64,000 nt of DNA from assembly GCA_024803745.1 (NCBI GenBank), contig JANJXV010000014.1, positions 2,403,001-2,467,000 of the forward strand, read 5' to 3'. The notes under the pieces were generated by a model. It was not told the origin of the DNA. It was given only the letters and a program-made list of their open reading frames with translations, and searched no databases. This document shows positions 11,336-24,415 of this stretch, piece by piece (positions within the stretch are counted from its first letter, which is position 1; the number at the start of each line of letters is the position of its first letter). Made by a program: the position numbers and the translations under genes. This DNA is from Megascapheus bottae (taxonomy: Eukaryota; Chordata; Mammalia; Rodentia; Geomyidae).

Positions 11336-13737
11336 TCTTATTTTTAGCCACAGGACTGGCCCAAAAGTAAAAGGGTGTCTAGTGGTAAAAGCTCAAGTCT
11401 TGAGGGCAAGCCCCAGAACCAGCACAAATGAAAAGATATCCAGCAGTAAAATTTTGCTTTTCCAGTCCCATGCTCCAAATAAGTTATTTTTGTTCTGCTT
11501 GCACTTCATTTTTATTTTATTACTTTTGCCAAGTACCCACAGTATTTATCTTTAAGACAGGACTTTTACCTAAACTTCTAGGATATACTTGCCTCCTTCA
11601 TGTTAAAAAGTACAGAAATGAGTCAGATGTTGTGGTTCACTCTAGTAACCCTAAGCTAGTTAGAAGGCTGAGAATAGGAGGATTGTTAGAGACTGTCCTC
11701 ATCAGGAAATTACGCAAGACCCTCTTCTCAAGCAACTCACAGTTGGGTACAATAGTACATGTCTGTCATACCAAGCTGTATGGAAGGCAAAGATTGGGTG
11801 CATTGCAGTTCCAATAGAGCCTAGGTAGGACAGGTTAGGCAAGCTAGATTCAGTAGCATGAACCTAGGATCTCAACAGTGGAAAGAAGCCTAACATAAGC
11901 AGTTAGAAGCTCAGATATTATATATGGGTAGGAAGCAAGACCCTATGTTAAAAAAATAAATAAAATAACAAGTAAAAACCAATGCTGGAGGTATGCCTCA
12001 AGTGTTAGAACACTATCCTAGCAAGTACTGATTTCTGCATTCAGATTGTCACTGGACTCAGTATTGTTCTCTTACCCAGTGATTTTCCTATTCTACTGTT
12101 CACAGAGTTCTCTGAATATATTTTCTAAGAGTGATGAATATGTCTCTGTTTCTATTAAACCATCCTTATTTTCTCTGGTTTCTAATTGTGATCAGAGTAT
12201 GTACTTAAGCAGTAGCTGGGTAACGAAACGTTAATTGTCTAAAACATTAAAAAGATGCTTCTTGTGGCAATCTGTACAATCAGTAACGCAGTTTAGTAAA
12301 CTTGTATGAACTTACTTAGTGGGACTGAGTTTTTCACTGAGCAAAAGATTGCCTACTGGTGAACTCCAGTGTGATTCAGTAATTTTGTAGCCACTAGTTG
12401 TTAAAAGAATGTATCATTATTAACATTGTCTGCTCCAGTAGGACAGTATGTTTTCCATTGATGGTACTTTTTACCCATTTGTTGAAGATCCTTGTGCTGG
12501 GTACTGTACACAATATTATATATTATTCATTGAATTTAAGTTTAGTGTATATAAAATATATCAAAAAACAACTAAGTTGAGCATCTTCTCTAAAATCATT
12601 TTCTGTGTGCTTATTAGGACTGGCAGACCAGATATTTAAACTGATTGCCCAATTAAAACAACTAAAAACATTGGATAAAATATTTTGTATAGTATTTTCA
12701 AATGTATGGGTTAGCAAGATAGAAATAATCACTCCATAATTAGATGATGTCAACAGAACTCTAAAAGCTAGCTTTTACTTTGAGGGCATTTGCCATACAC
12801 TTGACTTCAAGTATTAGTTTCTTAAACCACAGACAATATCTCAATACTGCTTAAAGTGTTCATTCTAAAAGAATATGGTTGATGGATGCTAGTGGGCTTA
12901 GTAAGAAAATGTTTATTGTCAGATGCCAACCCTACATTTGCTGATAGCTAGTGTCGCTATATAAAGATTTTTATATTCTCTGAATATTCTTTAATCAGAA
13001 TAGAAACTTCTGTATTCTTGAATCTAAACAATAGAAGTGAAGTTGAGATTTCAAAAAGTTATAAGCCTCAGTGGATAGGTAGTAGCAATGATCCCTTGCC
13101 CTGGAGGTTGTTCCTCCTGTCTCACTGGAGGAACAGAAAGGGGATTTGGGAAGAAACACTCCCCTAGGAATTAGAAGCCCTTAGCTGGTCTTCTTTCAGT
13201 TTGCACACAGAATTTATATTTATTTGGTGATAAGAAAAAAATGTCAAGCTGGGAATTGATTTTTAAATAGTCTTCAGTTGATAGTGTTCATGTGGGTTTG
13301 ACAAAAACAAACATAAGTCCTCTTGGATCTTTCAAAGAATTTCACAGAAAACATTTTAAGGAAAATAAAAAATTATGATGAGAAATCAAAAATCATGTAA
13401 GGAATTACAGGTACTTTGAGATGAGAATTAAATCAACAAGCAGTATTTTAAACCAGAAAAGTTTTCTTTTTCAATCTCAACTACCAGAAATACAAGATGA
13501 ATATCACTTTTTTTTAAGTTGAGAAGATATCTGTAATGATTTAAAAACTTGAATTCAGATAACTTTAATATTATATTGAACACAGCTGAGGAGAGAATTA
13601 TTGAACTGGAAGATAAATTATCCAGAATACATTTCTGAGAAACAAATTATGACATAGAAAAAGTTTGAAATGGTCTAGTAAGTATAAAGTAACTGGAAGG
13701 AAAAAAAAAGTGATAGCTAAATATTTTCCAGAACAAA

Positions 13738-13960
13738 GCTGGGCACCAGTGGCTCACACCTATAATCTTGGCTACTCAGGAGGCTGAGATCTGAGGATCA
13801 TAGTTCATAGCCAGCCCGGGCAGGAAAGTTTCTGAGATTGTCTCCAATTACAGATAAAACTGAAAGTGATGCTATAGTTTTAATAGGGCTAGCCTTGAGC
13901 AAATGTTGCTTAGGGACAGCACCCAGATCCCAAGTTCACTGACCAGGAAAAGAAAAAACA
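13738..13960 (+). repeat. 7SL-like/Geo SINE
   Basis: The head GCTGGGCACCAGTGGCTCAC is followed by CTACTCAGGAGGCTGAGATC, the linker TCTCCAATTACAGATAAAAC and a diverged right half GGGCTAGCCTTGAGC. Confidence 0.75.
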
Positions 13961-14147
13961 AATACCTCCATATATTAATGTGTAAAGTTAGGAAATTTAG
14001 CAGACTAAGTTTGGAATGAATAAAAATAATCCAGAGTAAATATATAAGAATTAAACTGCTGAAACAGGTCAGAAGAAAAAGCCAGTTTGCCTTCAAGGGG
14101 ACAGCAGCTAAACTGAACTAATAGTTATTTTAATAAGAATAATGGGA

Positions 14148-14443
14148 ACCAGGCCTAATAGCACACACGTATAATCCCAGCATAACTCTTGTGAGACAGA
14201 GGCAGGAGGATCTTGCAGCCCAGGCCAGTGCAATGTGTATACCAAGACGCTATCTCTACCTATAAGTCTCCCCTAAAAATAGGAGTAGTAGAAACCAGAA
14301 AACAGTTGAATGATGTGTTCAGTATATGAGATAAAAGTTATTTACAATCCTAATTTAAAATGTATTTTAGCCAGGTACTTGAGCTCTAGCCTTGAATAGA
14401 AATGCTCAGGAACAGTATCCAGGCCCTGAGTTCAAGCCTGAGA

Positions 14444-14504
<61 letters not shown>

Positions 14505-14510
14505 TGCACA
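14148..14510 (+). repeat. B1-like fragment, Geo fragment and (CA)n array
   Basis: A B1-like piece at 14148-14272 (CACGTATAATCCCAGCATAA, GAGGCAGGAGGATCTTGCAG) is followed by a SINE right half at 14366-14446 (GAGCTCTAGCCTTGAATAG to GAGTTCAAGCCTGAG). This runs directly into a (CA)n array from 14447 to about 14500. Confidence 0.6.
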
Positions 14511-14752
14511 CGCACACAAGAGACTATCCAAAAAGTATCTGAAGGCCTAGCAAGCAGGAGGCCTTGAGTTCCAATCCTAGGTAAAAAAAGGAGGAAACAA
14601 TGCCTTAATGCATTTGTATGTATGTATGTAGGCATGTATGTATATATAATAAATACCTAATATTTTAAGCTATATTTAAAATTTACAATTATAAAATGTG
14701 CTTGTTTTTAAGAGCATGTATTATAGAGAGGCAGGCAAAGATAAAGAGATTA

Positions 14753-14990
14753 GCTAGGCGCTGGTGGCTCATGCCTATAATCCTAGCTACTCAGGAGGCT
14801 GAGATCTGAAGATCAAGATTCAAAGCCAGCCCTGGCACAAAAGGGCCTGAGACTCTTATCTCCAGTTAACCGCTAGAAAACGGGAAGTGGGGCTTGGCTC
14901 AAGGGTAGGGCGATAGCCTAGAACTGAAGAGCTCAGGGACCCAGGCCAAGTTCAAGCCCCATGACCCACAAAAAAAAAAAAAAAAAAAGC
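14753..14990 (+). repeat. 7SL-like/Geo SINE, well preserved
   Basis: A full-length copy: CGCTGGTGGCTCATGCCTAT head, CTTATCTCCAGTTAACCGCT linker, CGGGAAGTGGGGCTTGGCTC right half, AGTTCAAGCCCCATGACCC end and a poly(A) tail of about 18. Confidence 0.85.
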
Positions 14991-16474
14991 AGAGATTATA
15001 AGTTATCATATTAAAATATCTAAGTCAACACTCAGGTTGGAAGTAGACTCTGCAACAAATGGTATAAGTTGAGTAGAGGGAGAAAAGGAAGAAAACAAGT
15101 GAAAAAGCGGAGCCATCTTGTATGGTTTCTAGTCCTTTTAAGTGATATACACTTTGCCCTGCAGAGCAGCCTGCGGTAACAGGAAAACCATAGGCTGACC
15201 AGAGGCATATCCTACTTGTCTTCCCAAAAAAAGGCAAGGGTTGCCAAGATGATTTTTTTTGTTGTTTTTGTTAAACTTATAGTGAAATTAAGGGAGAAAA
15301 AAAATAGTGGTCTAGTAATCTCAGGACTGTAATAAAAATGAAGTCATTCACATCTGATATTTAAGTTGAAAGCATTTCACTGTTTTTGCATATTAAGTCT
15401 GCAGTGGTTCAATGGTTTAACTGGCTTTAACAGCAGTACTAGCTGTGACACCAGAAGTGTTTCTTAATGAGATTCAGAATGCTTAAATCTTGGGCACATG
15501 AGGTAAATGCCTTTCCTCTATTGGACAGGAAACACGTTACCAGACTGTGTTACTAAGGGTTAACTGGCTTGGGGAAAACCAAGAATGCTAAGGGATCAAG
15601 ACATGACATGCTGCCCTTTGTTTGTAGCTCCAGATCAAAATATACAATTATACATGCCAAATAAATTCAAAACCTGTAAGGTAGGAAAAGAGGGGTGGCT
15701 CTGACGACAGGTGCCAGAAGCATTAAATAACCTCCTCAGACAAGGTGCACCACTGTTGTGTTAAATGCTGTTGGGTCCCCCAGTCTGGCATTTTCCCCCA
15801 TGCTAGACAATGTACATTCACTGCTGGAGTCTCTGTTAAGCCTCTGTCTCCCAGACCTGCCGGCTCCTGGTGCCCTGGCTGACACAGAGGTCCCTTTGTG
15901 AGTGTAATTACCTTTCCCTGTATTAGAAATCTTCTGTTTAGAGCTGTGTTTGCAGGTAGGGCTAGAATAAGCAGGAATTAGCATGCATAAAGACCTGCCC
16001 TGGCCCTGACTCCTTTGTCAGCACCATCCTTCAGGACTAGCTCTTTTCCTACTGTTGAAGTGATTGAGCAGGTGTGATAACCATCCAAGATGAAGACATT
16101 TAAAAGAAAAGTCATGGGAGATAGCTGTGGGTGTAGAAGTATGAGGATCCTGTTATGTTGTATTTTGACAATTTCCTGCCAGGTAGAGCTGCCAGGATAA
16201 ACTTCAGTGGATCATTCCAGCAACTTAAGAATTGATCCAGGGCTTCCAACACAGTGTGTCCACATCAAAAGGGCAGAAGAAGCAGAAGGAATGATTCTTC
16301 TTTCATGATAATTCTGTGGCCAGTACCTCTAATCATGTCTAAGTGACTAGCCAGTTGTGGCTTATGAACTTGAAGTAAATCAAGCTGAAAGTTTGAACAA
16401 GTCTTCCTAGACCTTAAGTTGAGTGGTTATGGATAGTGTTAGAATTGGAACAGAACCAGATCTCACGGAAATTG

Positions 16475-16640
16475 GATAGGGAAGGGGGAAAACAAGATGA
16501 GAGGTGGGTGTGGGGGGCTGGGAAATGGGGATCAAGACATGTGAAAGGGTATCAATGTATGTGAATTAATGCACCTCCTATCTGGCAAATATCATGTAAC
16601 CCTTCTATTAATTACAATAAAAAATACGGAAAAAAGAGTA
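16475..16640 (+). mobile_element. L1 3' end with polypurine tract
   Basis: The text GGGAAGGGGGAAAACAAGAT, a G-rich run, GTGAATTAATGCACCTCC, TTCTATTAATTACAATAAAA and an A-rich end. This is the same family as 3945-4110 and, reversed, 40690-40925. Confidence 0.6.
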
Positions 16641-18079
16641 AAAAAAAGAATATTTACATATAAGCTACCTGAAGATGCCTTTTATTCATATCTGTATATT
16701 AGTAGGCTTTTATTTTTTTAATCTTTTCTTTGTAGAGTACTTTAATGAATACTAAGAGATGAGAATTACATTTTTCCTAAGAGAAGTCAGGCAGCATGAT
16801 CAAATTATTTGTTCAAACCAGAGAATTGTGTTTTACACTTATTAATTCTTCCTCAAATGACTTTGCTTCATACAAAGGAAATTTAGGGGCAGTTGGAGAT
16901 TATGGAAGGGCAGGTCTGCCTATAGATCCAGTAAGATTTCAGACTGGAAAATACAGGACTGTCCTCTAATCCAGGAAGAGTGAAAGTTTGTTTTGAAGTG
17001 GTCCATACTTTGTAATTTATTAATTTTTTAACGGCCAGAGTAATTCTTCCAGTGTTGCTGATGCAGGCTATGCAGTATGCCCCTTTTATTCAAAACAGCT
17101 TGTTCAGAATGACTGATAACTTGGTAAAAATTATACAAGGAGCAAATAGAATTCAAGTAAAACAGGTTTAGTTTCTGATGTAGGACTGGAGAATGGGTAT
17201 TCACTACAAAGTGGTGAAATTATCAAGGAATCTGGGAGAGAAACATTTTCCCCCTTGAAACTTTAAAAGGCTTTTCAACATCCTGCTTCCCTTTTTATTG
17301 TGTGGGAGCAACAGGTCAGGGATTGCCTTAGGCAGACTTGCAAATTGGCACCTGCCTTTGTCCCTAAGACCTGGAGGAAGTACTGGGGAAAAGGAGGCCA
17401 GGGAAATTTAATAAGTCTGTAAGTTCTTCTCCAGCCTTTTGCAAAGCTAGCTCTCTGTGGGGATCCGGCTTTGATGCCTGGGGTGCAGGAGAAGTGATGG
17501 CTGCCTCCTGACTTAGCCAGAACAGGTTTTGTTTTGCTATAGGGAGACACTGAGCAGGTGCTGGGTTGCAGAACAATATAATCCCAGGTGAGGCAGGCAA
17601 CCCTTCTGGTTCTGTTTATCCCTTGCATTTGTACTATAGTGCTGTAGTGGGTCCTGTGTAGAGTTTTAAGGTTAATACCTTATATGTTCCCAAAGTTCAA
17701 ACCCACCACTTCCCTCTGATGGTTTGTAACAGGCGAGAAAGTTTCTTTTGCTCATTACATGGATACCAAGCGTTCGAAGGGATGGTTTTTACTTCTGTGT
17801 ATTTTCAAAGCTGAGTAGATAGGTCCAGTGGTTCACCCAGGCTCCTTGAAGGACCCAGGTACTTATTCCTGTGTCCTCACTTTCCTCATGTCCCAAGGAT
17901 GTACATGAATGATTTCCTGCCTTGTCCTCCTGTACCTGACCTTCTAATGTTTATGACACAGCTCATAAATATGGGTCAGTTTCTTCCCCTTCTCCCTGCC
18001 CTTCCCTGTGCCTCTCTCCTTTTCTTTCAACTTCAACCTTCCAGTACAGAATGACATGTTTTGTGTTTTGTTTGTTTGT

Positions 18080-18272
18080 CTGTTTTTTCTGACTTGAGGC
18101 TTGAACTCAGAGCCTGGGCACAGTCCTTGAGCCCTTTTTGTTCAAGGCTAGCACTCTGCCATTTTAAGCCACCGCTCTACTTTTCTTTCTAGGCTGGCTT
18201 TGAACCGTGATCCTCAGATCTCATCTACCTGAGTGGCCAGGATTTTAAGTGTGAGCCAACAGCGCCTGGCAA
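18080..18272 (-). repeat. 7SL-like/Geo SINE
   Basis: Reverse copy: GAGGCTTGAACTCAGAGCCT, TGTTCAAGGCTAGCACTCTG, GAACCGTGATCCTCAGATCT and GTGAGCCAACAGCGCCTGGC. The linker is shortened. Confidence 0.75.
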
Positions 18273-18690
18273 AATGGCTTATTTTTCCCTCTAGATTTTA
18301 TCTTGTCTTCAATGAGCAAATATCTTTGAAAAACTAAAGCTGTAGTTTTATTACTTGCATTAGTTTCCTTATAGAAACCTGACGGCATATTCCAAAGCCT
18401 TGTATTTCTCAGTCCCCTTAGAAGTTAGCAAACAAAACTCAGTGTTGTGAGGACCAAGTCTTGAACCTCAGCTGAGAGCCAATTTACTAAGTGTTTTGTA
18501 AATTAAATAAAAGCAGATTAACAGTTCCTGGCCCCTAGTTACTTATAATTTGAATAGACAGCCGTGATATAAGGTAGATATAAGGGCATATAGAAAACTC
18601 AGAACAATGCGGGCAAGATAGAACCATGTAGAATCCATTCCTGTCTACTACTTCAAAGTTGTTCAATTGAAAGGTTCTTAAAAGTTGTTC

Positions 18691-19097
18691 AGGCTGGGAG
18701 CTGGTGGCTCACACTAAGATCTGAGGATCACAATTCAAAGCCAGCCTGGGCAGGAAGTTTATGAGACTCATTTCTCCTGTTAACCACTTGAAAACCGGAA
18801 GTGGCTCTGTGGCTCAAGGGGCAGGACGCTAGCCTTGATCTGAAGAGCTCAGGAGGAATGCCCAAGCCCAGAGTTCAAGCCCCACAACTGACAAAAAAAA
18901 AAAATGTTCATTATGAGGCCAGAAGCATGGCATCTTGGTAGAGTGCTTGTCTAGTATGCATGAAGCCCTGGGTTTGATTCCTTGAAACCAAATACATCAA
19001 AAAAGCCAGAAGTTGGTGCTGTGACTTAAGTAGTAGAGCACAAGCCTTGACAAAGGACATTGCTCAGGCCCTGAGTTCAAGCCCCAGGACTGAGGGG
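18691..19097 (+). repeat. Two tandem SINEs: 7SL-like/Geo then ID-like/Geo
   Basis: Copy one at 18691-18904 starts GCTGGGAGCTGGTGGCTCAC and has lost part of its head. Copy two at 18917-19097 starts with an ID-like head (TGGTAGAGTGCTTGTCTAG). The two different heads share the same right half. AGTTGTTCAG occurs just before copy one (18683-18692) and again after copy two (about 19100), so both may sit inside one target duplication. Confidence 0.75.
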
Positions 19098-21322
19098 GGG
19101 AGTTGTTCAGTAGAAAGGGTAGAATTTAAGGTTTAAATGAATGAGGAGGTGGTATTTAAGAGGTTGTTGTCTTGGCTTAGTGGTCATCAAAGAAGATGTG
19201 GGAGTGATAGGTAATCTTGATTAATCAAATATGGTGCATTGAAGCTTTACCAGAAAAGAGTTCAGTTTATCCTCAATAAGAGATTGTGGAATTGAACTTA
19301 TTGCAAAGCATTGACATGGGTAAAAATCTTGGGGCCAACCATTAGTACTGCCCCCAAATCAAAGATGATTCTAACATTTTTATCAAGTAGAAAGAAATGT
19401 AGGCAACATGATTAAAGAAGCAGTGATTAAATTAGACCTGCCAGAAACAAAACAAATTATACATAATAAATTTAAGGACACAAAAGGATTAACCTAGAAC
19501 TACTCCAGAAAAATTGCAGTTCTGGAGTGTTTAATAATATTTATGTTGACTGAACGTTCCAAAACGTTCACAGTATTTGGCTGTAGGGTTTTCGCAAGTT
19601 CTATGGAAAGTTGAATTCTTGATACTTCTCTGTATTTTTGTATGATTAAACACTTCATATTTTATAACCAGAAGGAGGAACGTAAAATGGAAAGTAGTAC
19701 AGCAAAGAAATGAGCTGAGCAAACAAGTTAAAATCTCATTGTAAAATGAAAATGGAATGATGGGTACTATTTTAAGTAATGACACTATGCTGTAGTATGG
19801 TTTACCCTCAAAAAAACTATGAGAGGCAGAAAAACTCTTAGAAACCTGACTTTTGGATCTACCTTTGGAGATGTTCTCTGGATAAGCCAAAGGCATGACC
19901 TTGGGTAAATTTATAAAGTGAGTTTAGGTGTGATGTGTATTTTAAACCTTAAATTTTAATTTAACCCTTTTACAGTTGTGGAGTAGACAAGTATAGATGA
20001 ATGAGCTGCTTGACAGTTCATGACTCATAAGCACACTAAAGGAGGCATTTCTAACTCATCTGTGATTGAGCTTACTCAGGAATAGCCAGTGAGCCCACCA
20101 ATTCTTCACACCATCTAGATTCTAAGCATTTGTTCTAGTTGGAAAGATGAGCCAAATTAAGTTAACCTTAATTAGGCAGACTTCAGTTTTCTGATCTCTA
20201 TTCAGGCAATTCTCGTTTGAAATTTTAAAAAAAAAGGACTAAGGGTTTTATAATGCAAAATTTCAATTTGACTTAGGAATAAAATGCATTTATCTGGAAA
20301 ACAAAACAAAACCAAAGTTATAGTGACAAAGATGTGGTGTAAAGGGACTTTTAAGGGATTAGTACTAGAGAGCCAGCATATGGCAGACACACCTAAAATC
20401 TAACACTTATAGACCTTAGTAAATGTCAGTGTTGAATCTGGATGGACTCATTGTTTTCTTTTGGGAATCTCCATATTTTATGGAATTTAGGGTTATTAGA
20501 AATCTGTGAAAGAAATGGTATTAAATCATTAAGTGTTGAAAAGAGGTGATTTCCTTCCAGTTCAGCCTACCCAAAATACAATATATGTGTTGTGGTTTTC
20601 AGTAGAACATTATATTTCTGGGCACTCATCAATTCTCACGGCCTCAGCATGGCACCAAGAAGTTATATGGTGAAGATTTTGCTGTAGAAGCTAATTGTAC
20701 TACACAGAGCTCTTAAATGTGTCAAAATTATTGTAAATATTTTAAGACTTAAAGAGCAAGCATTTGTCAATGTTTTATAAACCCTAGATGGTGGGTAAGT
20801 ATGTGAATAAATTAAGGGGATGCAAGACTTCCTGAAGAGATATATGATTGTTTTACGTATATGTAATTTTTTTTTCTGGCAAAGAGTCCAACACTTTCAT
20901 CAGATTTTCAAATAATATAAAAACGGGGCCTCCTCCTCCTTTCTAACATGTAGACAGAGGCATCATGATGATTACTGCCCCATCTCTGTTGACTACCAAA
21001 CATCTTCCAAATGACAGTGACTTGCCACTAATAGGGACTTGAAAAGAATATGACAGCCAGAGTTCCAGGTGTTAATCAGAATCATAGCATGATACAGACT
21101 TCTTCACCTCATACAACCAAAGTAATTTTATTTTTTAAAAACAAGAGTCAGACTTGTTACTTGAAGAATTTGGCTTATTTTTTACCGCTCATCTTTCAAC
21201 TTGTGAGTACACATTTGGTCTTCTCCAGGAATATTTTGTTCTGAGGTAGGTTCCAAAGAAGTTTGATCTTCTCAATGGGATATGTGTTACATGTGGTTTT
21301 TCTTCCTTTTGCAAATGCACAG

Positions 21323-21461
21323 GGTGCCAAAGCATGCTTTCTGAGAGACATTCCTTTCTCAGCCATCTACTTCCCGTGTTATGCTCATGTGAAGGCTTCC
21401 CTTGCAAATGAAGATGGGCATGTTAGCCCAGGAAACCTGCTCTTAGCTGGTGCCATAGCTG
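21323..21461 (+). CDS. SLC25A13: SLC25A13 exon 15: carrier repeat 2 to repeat 3 (citrin)
   Basis: This phase 0-1 exon encodes residues about 485-530 plus the first base of Gly531. It begins [20 protein letters not shown] and ends LLLAGAIAG. It covers the end of matrix helix 2, the even-numbered membrane helix of repeat 2 and the start of repeat 3. [10 protein letters not shown] and [10 protein letters not shown] are citrin-type; aralar carries FPVYAHCK and a different loop. The acceptor TTTTGCAAATGCACAG and donor GCTG/GTGAGT are standard. Differences from human citrin as I remember it include Leu and His in the [10 protein letters not shown] stretch. Both are loop positions and unremarkable. 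Confidence 0.97.
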
Positions 21462-22589
21462 GTGAGTGCCCTGCATACAGTTCTGTTGCTTCCTCCTCAC
21501 CCATCCTCAGTGCCCACTGTCCCCAGCCCCCAACTCTCACCTCATCCTACAACATGCTGATAGATCATAACAGAATATATATGTGTTAACTGTAGATTGT
21601 TTTCGATAACAACTGAAAATAAAGACTGAAAAATGAATCTGGCAAATTCAGGCAAGCTTAATTTCTGAAGTCTAAAAATGATTCATTAAATATTGGTTTA
21701 TTCTGTGGTCTTGTTAGATGGCCAATTCAAGTTTTGTACTATTCCATAATTCCATTTCAAAACATAAGAATGATTCAGACCTAAGTTTTTAGTTTTAAAA
21801 AATATTTGAGTACTTATGCCCTGAAGGTATTCACAAGAAATAGTGCATACAAACTTGTGCAACTAAAGCCCTGGTTACTATCATTTAGATAAAAAGAAAT
21901 GTGGTAGAACCAGAATTGACCTGGACTGATTCAAAACTCATGTTTCTTCTTAGGTTTATGCAGTTAAAGAGATTGAGTGCATATCCACTGAATCACAGAA
22001 ATGGCTGTGTTCCCAGTGCTGTGGTGAAAATATCAGTAGAAAAAGCAGATATTGATGATAGACACAGCAGGGATCTATCTTTGTATATGTTTTGTGAACA
22101 TCCTTGTCCTAAGACCCTCAAGGCTGAAACAATCTGGATAAGCTCTCCAGGGAACAACAAACATTTAATGAGTTAACAGACCCTAAGGCAGTCATGGGGA
22201 GCTTTGCTCCAAGCATTTTTGATAAGGGTACTTTTCTCATCTGATAAGAGGCTAGAGCAATTTCCAAAGAATAGCATGAGCCATAAGCCCTGGCTTTGAG
22301 ATGTTGTCTCAAAACTCCTCTTTTATTCCTTTTATTCTTTTTTTAATCCTCTTTTATTATTAATTAGTGTTAACTAGAAACTATTGATGAAGACCTGTAA
22401 GGCAGATTTGTTATTTCCTGGCTGCTTAGCAACCCCACTTATATGAGAAGCTGTAAGGCCATAGTTGTGCCTACATTAAGAAAGCAGGATCTCAAGTCTG
22501 TAATATAGAATTCCCAGAATTATGTCCAATTCGCTCATCAATTCCCTGTGCTCCACATAGGCCATTTATAATTGTATAAATTACTTGTA

Positions 22590-22690
22590 GTTAGGTAGGA
22601 CTCCGTGAGATGAGAACTCAGTATCACTTACTAGTGTGTGGCCTTGGGCAAGTTACTCAACTGCCCCTAAATCTTACTTTCCTTAGACCA
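22590..22690 (+). repeat. MIR SINE core
   Basis: The text TGTGTGGCCTTGGGCAAGTT, ACTCAACTGCCCCTAAATCT is a clear MIR core match. Confidence 0.6.
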
Positions 22691-23239
22691 TACTTGGACT
22701 TATTTAGAAAGTGCAGTTCTGCATCTCAGATAAAAGCACCACTGTAAGGACCTTGATGGAGTGCTTAGTGTGAGGGTTGACTTCAATCTGTGTTTAAGAG
22801 AATGTGCCTATCAATCACTTCAAGTATTGTTACATTAGAGATACATTGTAGAAGAGCTCAGATCAAGATCTAGGGCTCTTTCCTGAGCTTCGGTTCCCTC
22901 AAATTACCAAAAATATTTAAGTCAATCTTTGAGAAGATAGAAACTGGAAAGCAATTTCATCTCTAGATAGTAGTTTGTTGCACAATTTATACCACAAAGT
23001 TGAAGCATTTACTAGTGGGTTATTTTTCCTTGTGATTTTTTCTTTTGTTTTTATGATTTTGAAGTAATATCACTCATTGTAAAATATTTGTAACGTTCTG
23101 GAAAGTGCAAATAAGAGAGTATTATCCATTATTCAACTACTATAATATGTTCTATTCTTCCCCCTTAAATATTTTCCACAGAGCTGTGAGCCTAGTGCAC
23201 TTGTGGTTTGAGCTTTATCTCTCGCTCTCTCTGTTTTTT

Positions 23240-23436
23240 GCGGGGGCTTTTGCCAGTCTTGGGGATTCAATTCAGGGTCTGGTCACTGCCCTTGAGGTTT
23301 CTTAAGGCTAGCACTCTTTCAGTAAGCCACAGAACCATTTATGGCCTTTTTAGTGTATGTGGTACCAAAGAAGCAAACCCAGGGCTTCCTGTATGCCAGG
23401 CAAGCACTCTACCGCTAGGCCACACTCCCAGCCCCT
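23240..23436 (-). repeat. Dimeric ID-like/Geo SINE
   Basis: Complete reverse copy: TTTTGCCAGTCTTGGGGATT, AAGGCTAGCACTCTTTCAG, linker TTTTTAGTGTATGTGGTACC and head AAGCACTCTACCGCTAGGCC. Confidence 0.8.
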
Positions 23437-23539
23437 TTGTCTCATATCTTAAGCATTGCTGGCCATCAGAGCAAGAGGGTTCCTGGTGTGCACAAGGTGT
23501 TACTAAGCTACTCAGGATCATACTAATTTTGCTGTATAG

Positions 23540-23715
23540 AACTGTGTGACCTGCATAAGTTATCTGATCCTCCTTGGCTTGGTTTTCTATGTTTGGGGAA
23601 AAGAATAGTCTTACTCTCTGGTGAGAACCAGATTATTATATGGAGTAAGTGAATTAATAGATGTGAAAGTCCAAATTAAGTACTAGCATACAATAAATAT
23701 TCAGAAAGTTCAGTA
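23540..23715 (+). repeat. MIR SINE relic
   Basis: The text ACTGTGTGACCTGCATAAGT, TTGGCTTGGTTTTCTATGTT and AGTACTAGCATACAATAAAT follows MIR from core to 3' end. Confidence 0.55.
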
Positions 23716-23804
23716 ATACTAATTTTATTATTTCAGACTCTCTAAACACAGTTTTTAATTGCTATATAATGACATATCCCTTAAGCTTAATCATCCCTTA
23801 AATT

Positions 23805-24080
23805 TTATTTTTTAAAAATTTTTATTGTTTAGTAATTATACAAAGAAGGTACAGTTTCTTAAGTCAGGACATTCACATGTTGATGAATGTCCCTGTTGAT
23901 CATTATAACTCCTTTCATCATTTTCCCATTTCTCCCCTCCCATCCCTACCTTCAAGTTCCATAGTTAGGCTCCTCTATAATGTACATTGCATATAATGAT
24001 AGTGTTTGCTCATTCATTCTCCCTTCATTCATATGTATTTCCCTGCTCTCTCCCTACATAGTATGTTTCGCTTTCTGGTA
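23805..24080 (-). mobile_element. L1 3' end fragment
   Basis: The + strand begins AAATTTTTATTGTTTAGTAA and continues TATACAAAGAAGGTACAG, then a pyrimidine-rich block TTTCCCATTTCTCCCCTCC (the reversed polypurine tract). Same family as the other L1 3' ends. A short (GAAA)n run at about 24157-24193 follows. Confidence 0.55.
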
Positions 24081-24255
24081 TTCATTTTCGTAAATAATTC
24101 ATTAGTTGTTCAGAGAAGTTATGGCTATGGATGCAACTTGTCACTAAGTGGTTTTTTAAAAAAGAAAAAGAAAGAAAAGAAAGAAAGAAAGGGTTAAAGG
24201 ATTTTCTCCTGTTTACATCAATGAAGTAAGTTTCTTGGTAAAAAGTGTGATTGTA

Positions 24256-24415
24256 ACCAAGTACCAATGGCTTATTCATGGAATCCCAGCTACCAAGGAG
24301 ATTGAGATCCAGAAGATCAAGGTTCAAAGCCAAAAAAAGCCATCACCCAAATAACCAAGGCCAGCTTCGAGCAGCATGCTCAGCAAACATGAGACTCTGA
24401 ACTCAAAGCTTATAT
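24256..24415 (+). repeat. 7SL-like SINE, diverged
   Basis: The text GAATCCCAGCTACCAAGGAG, AAGATCAAGGTTCAAAGCC and a degraded right half. Old copy. Confidence 0.5.

Noticed and set aside
15725..15990. GC-richer block in intron 14 considered as an exon
   Set aside because: The open frame lacks splice sites in the right phase, and exons 14 and 15 join exactly as in the human protein, leaving no room for another coding exon.
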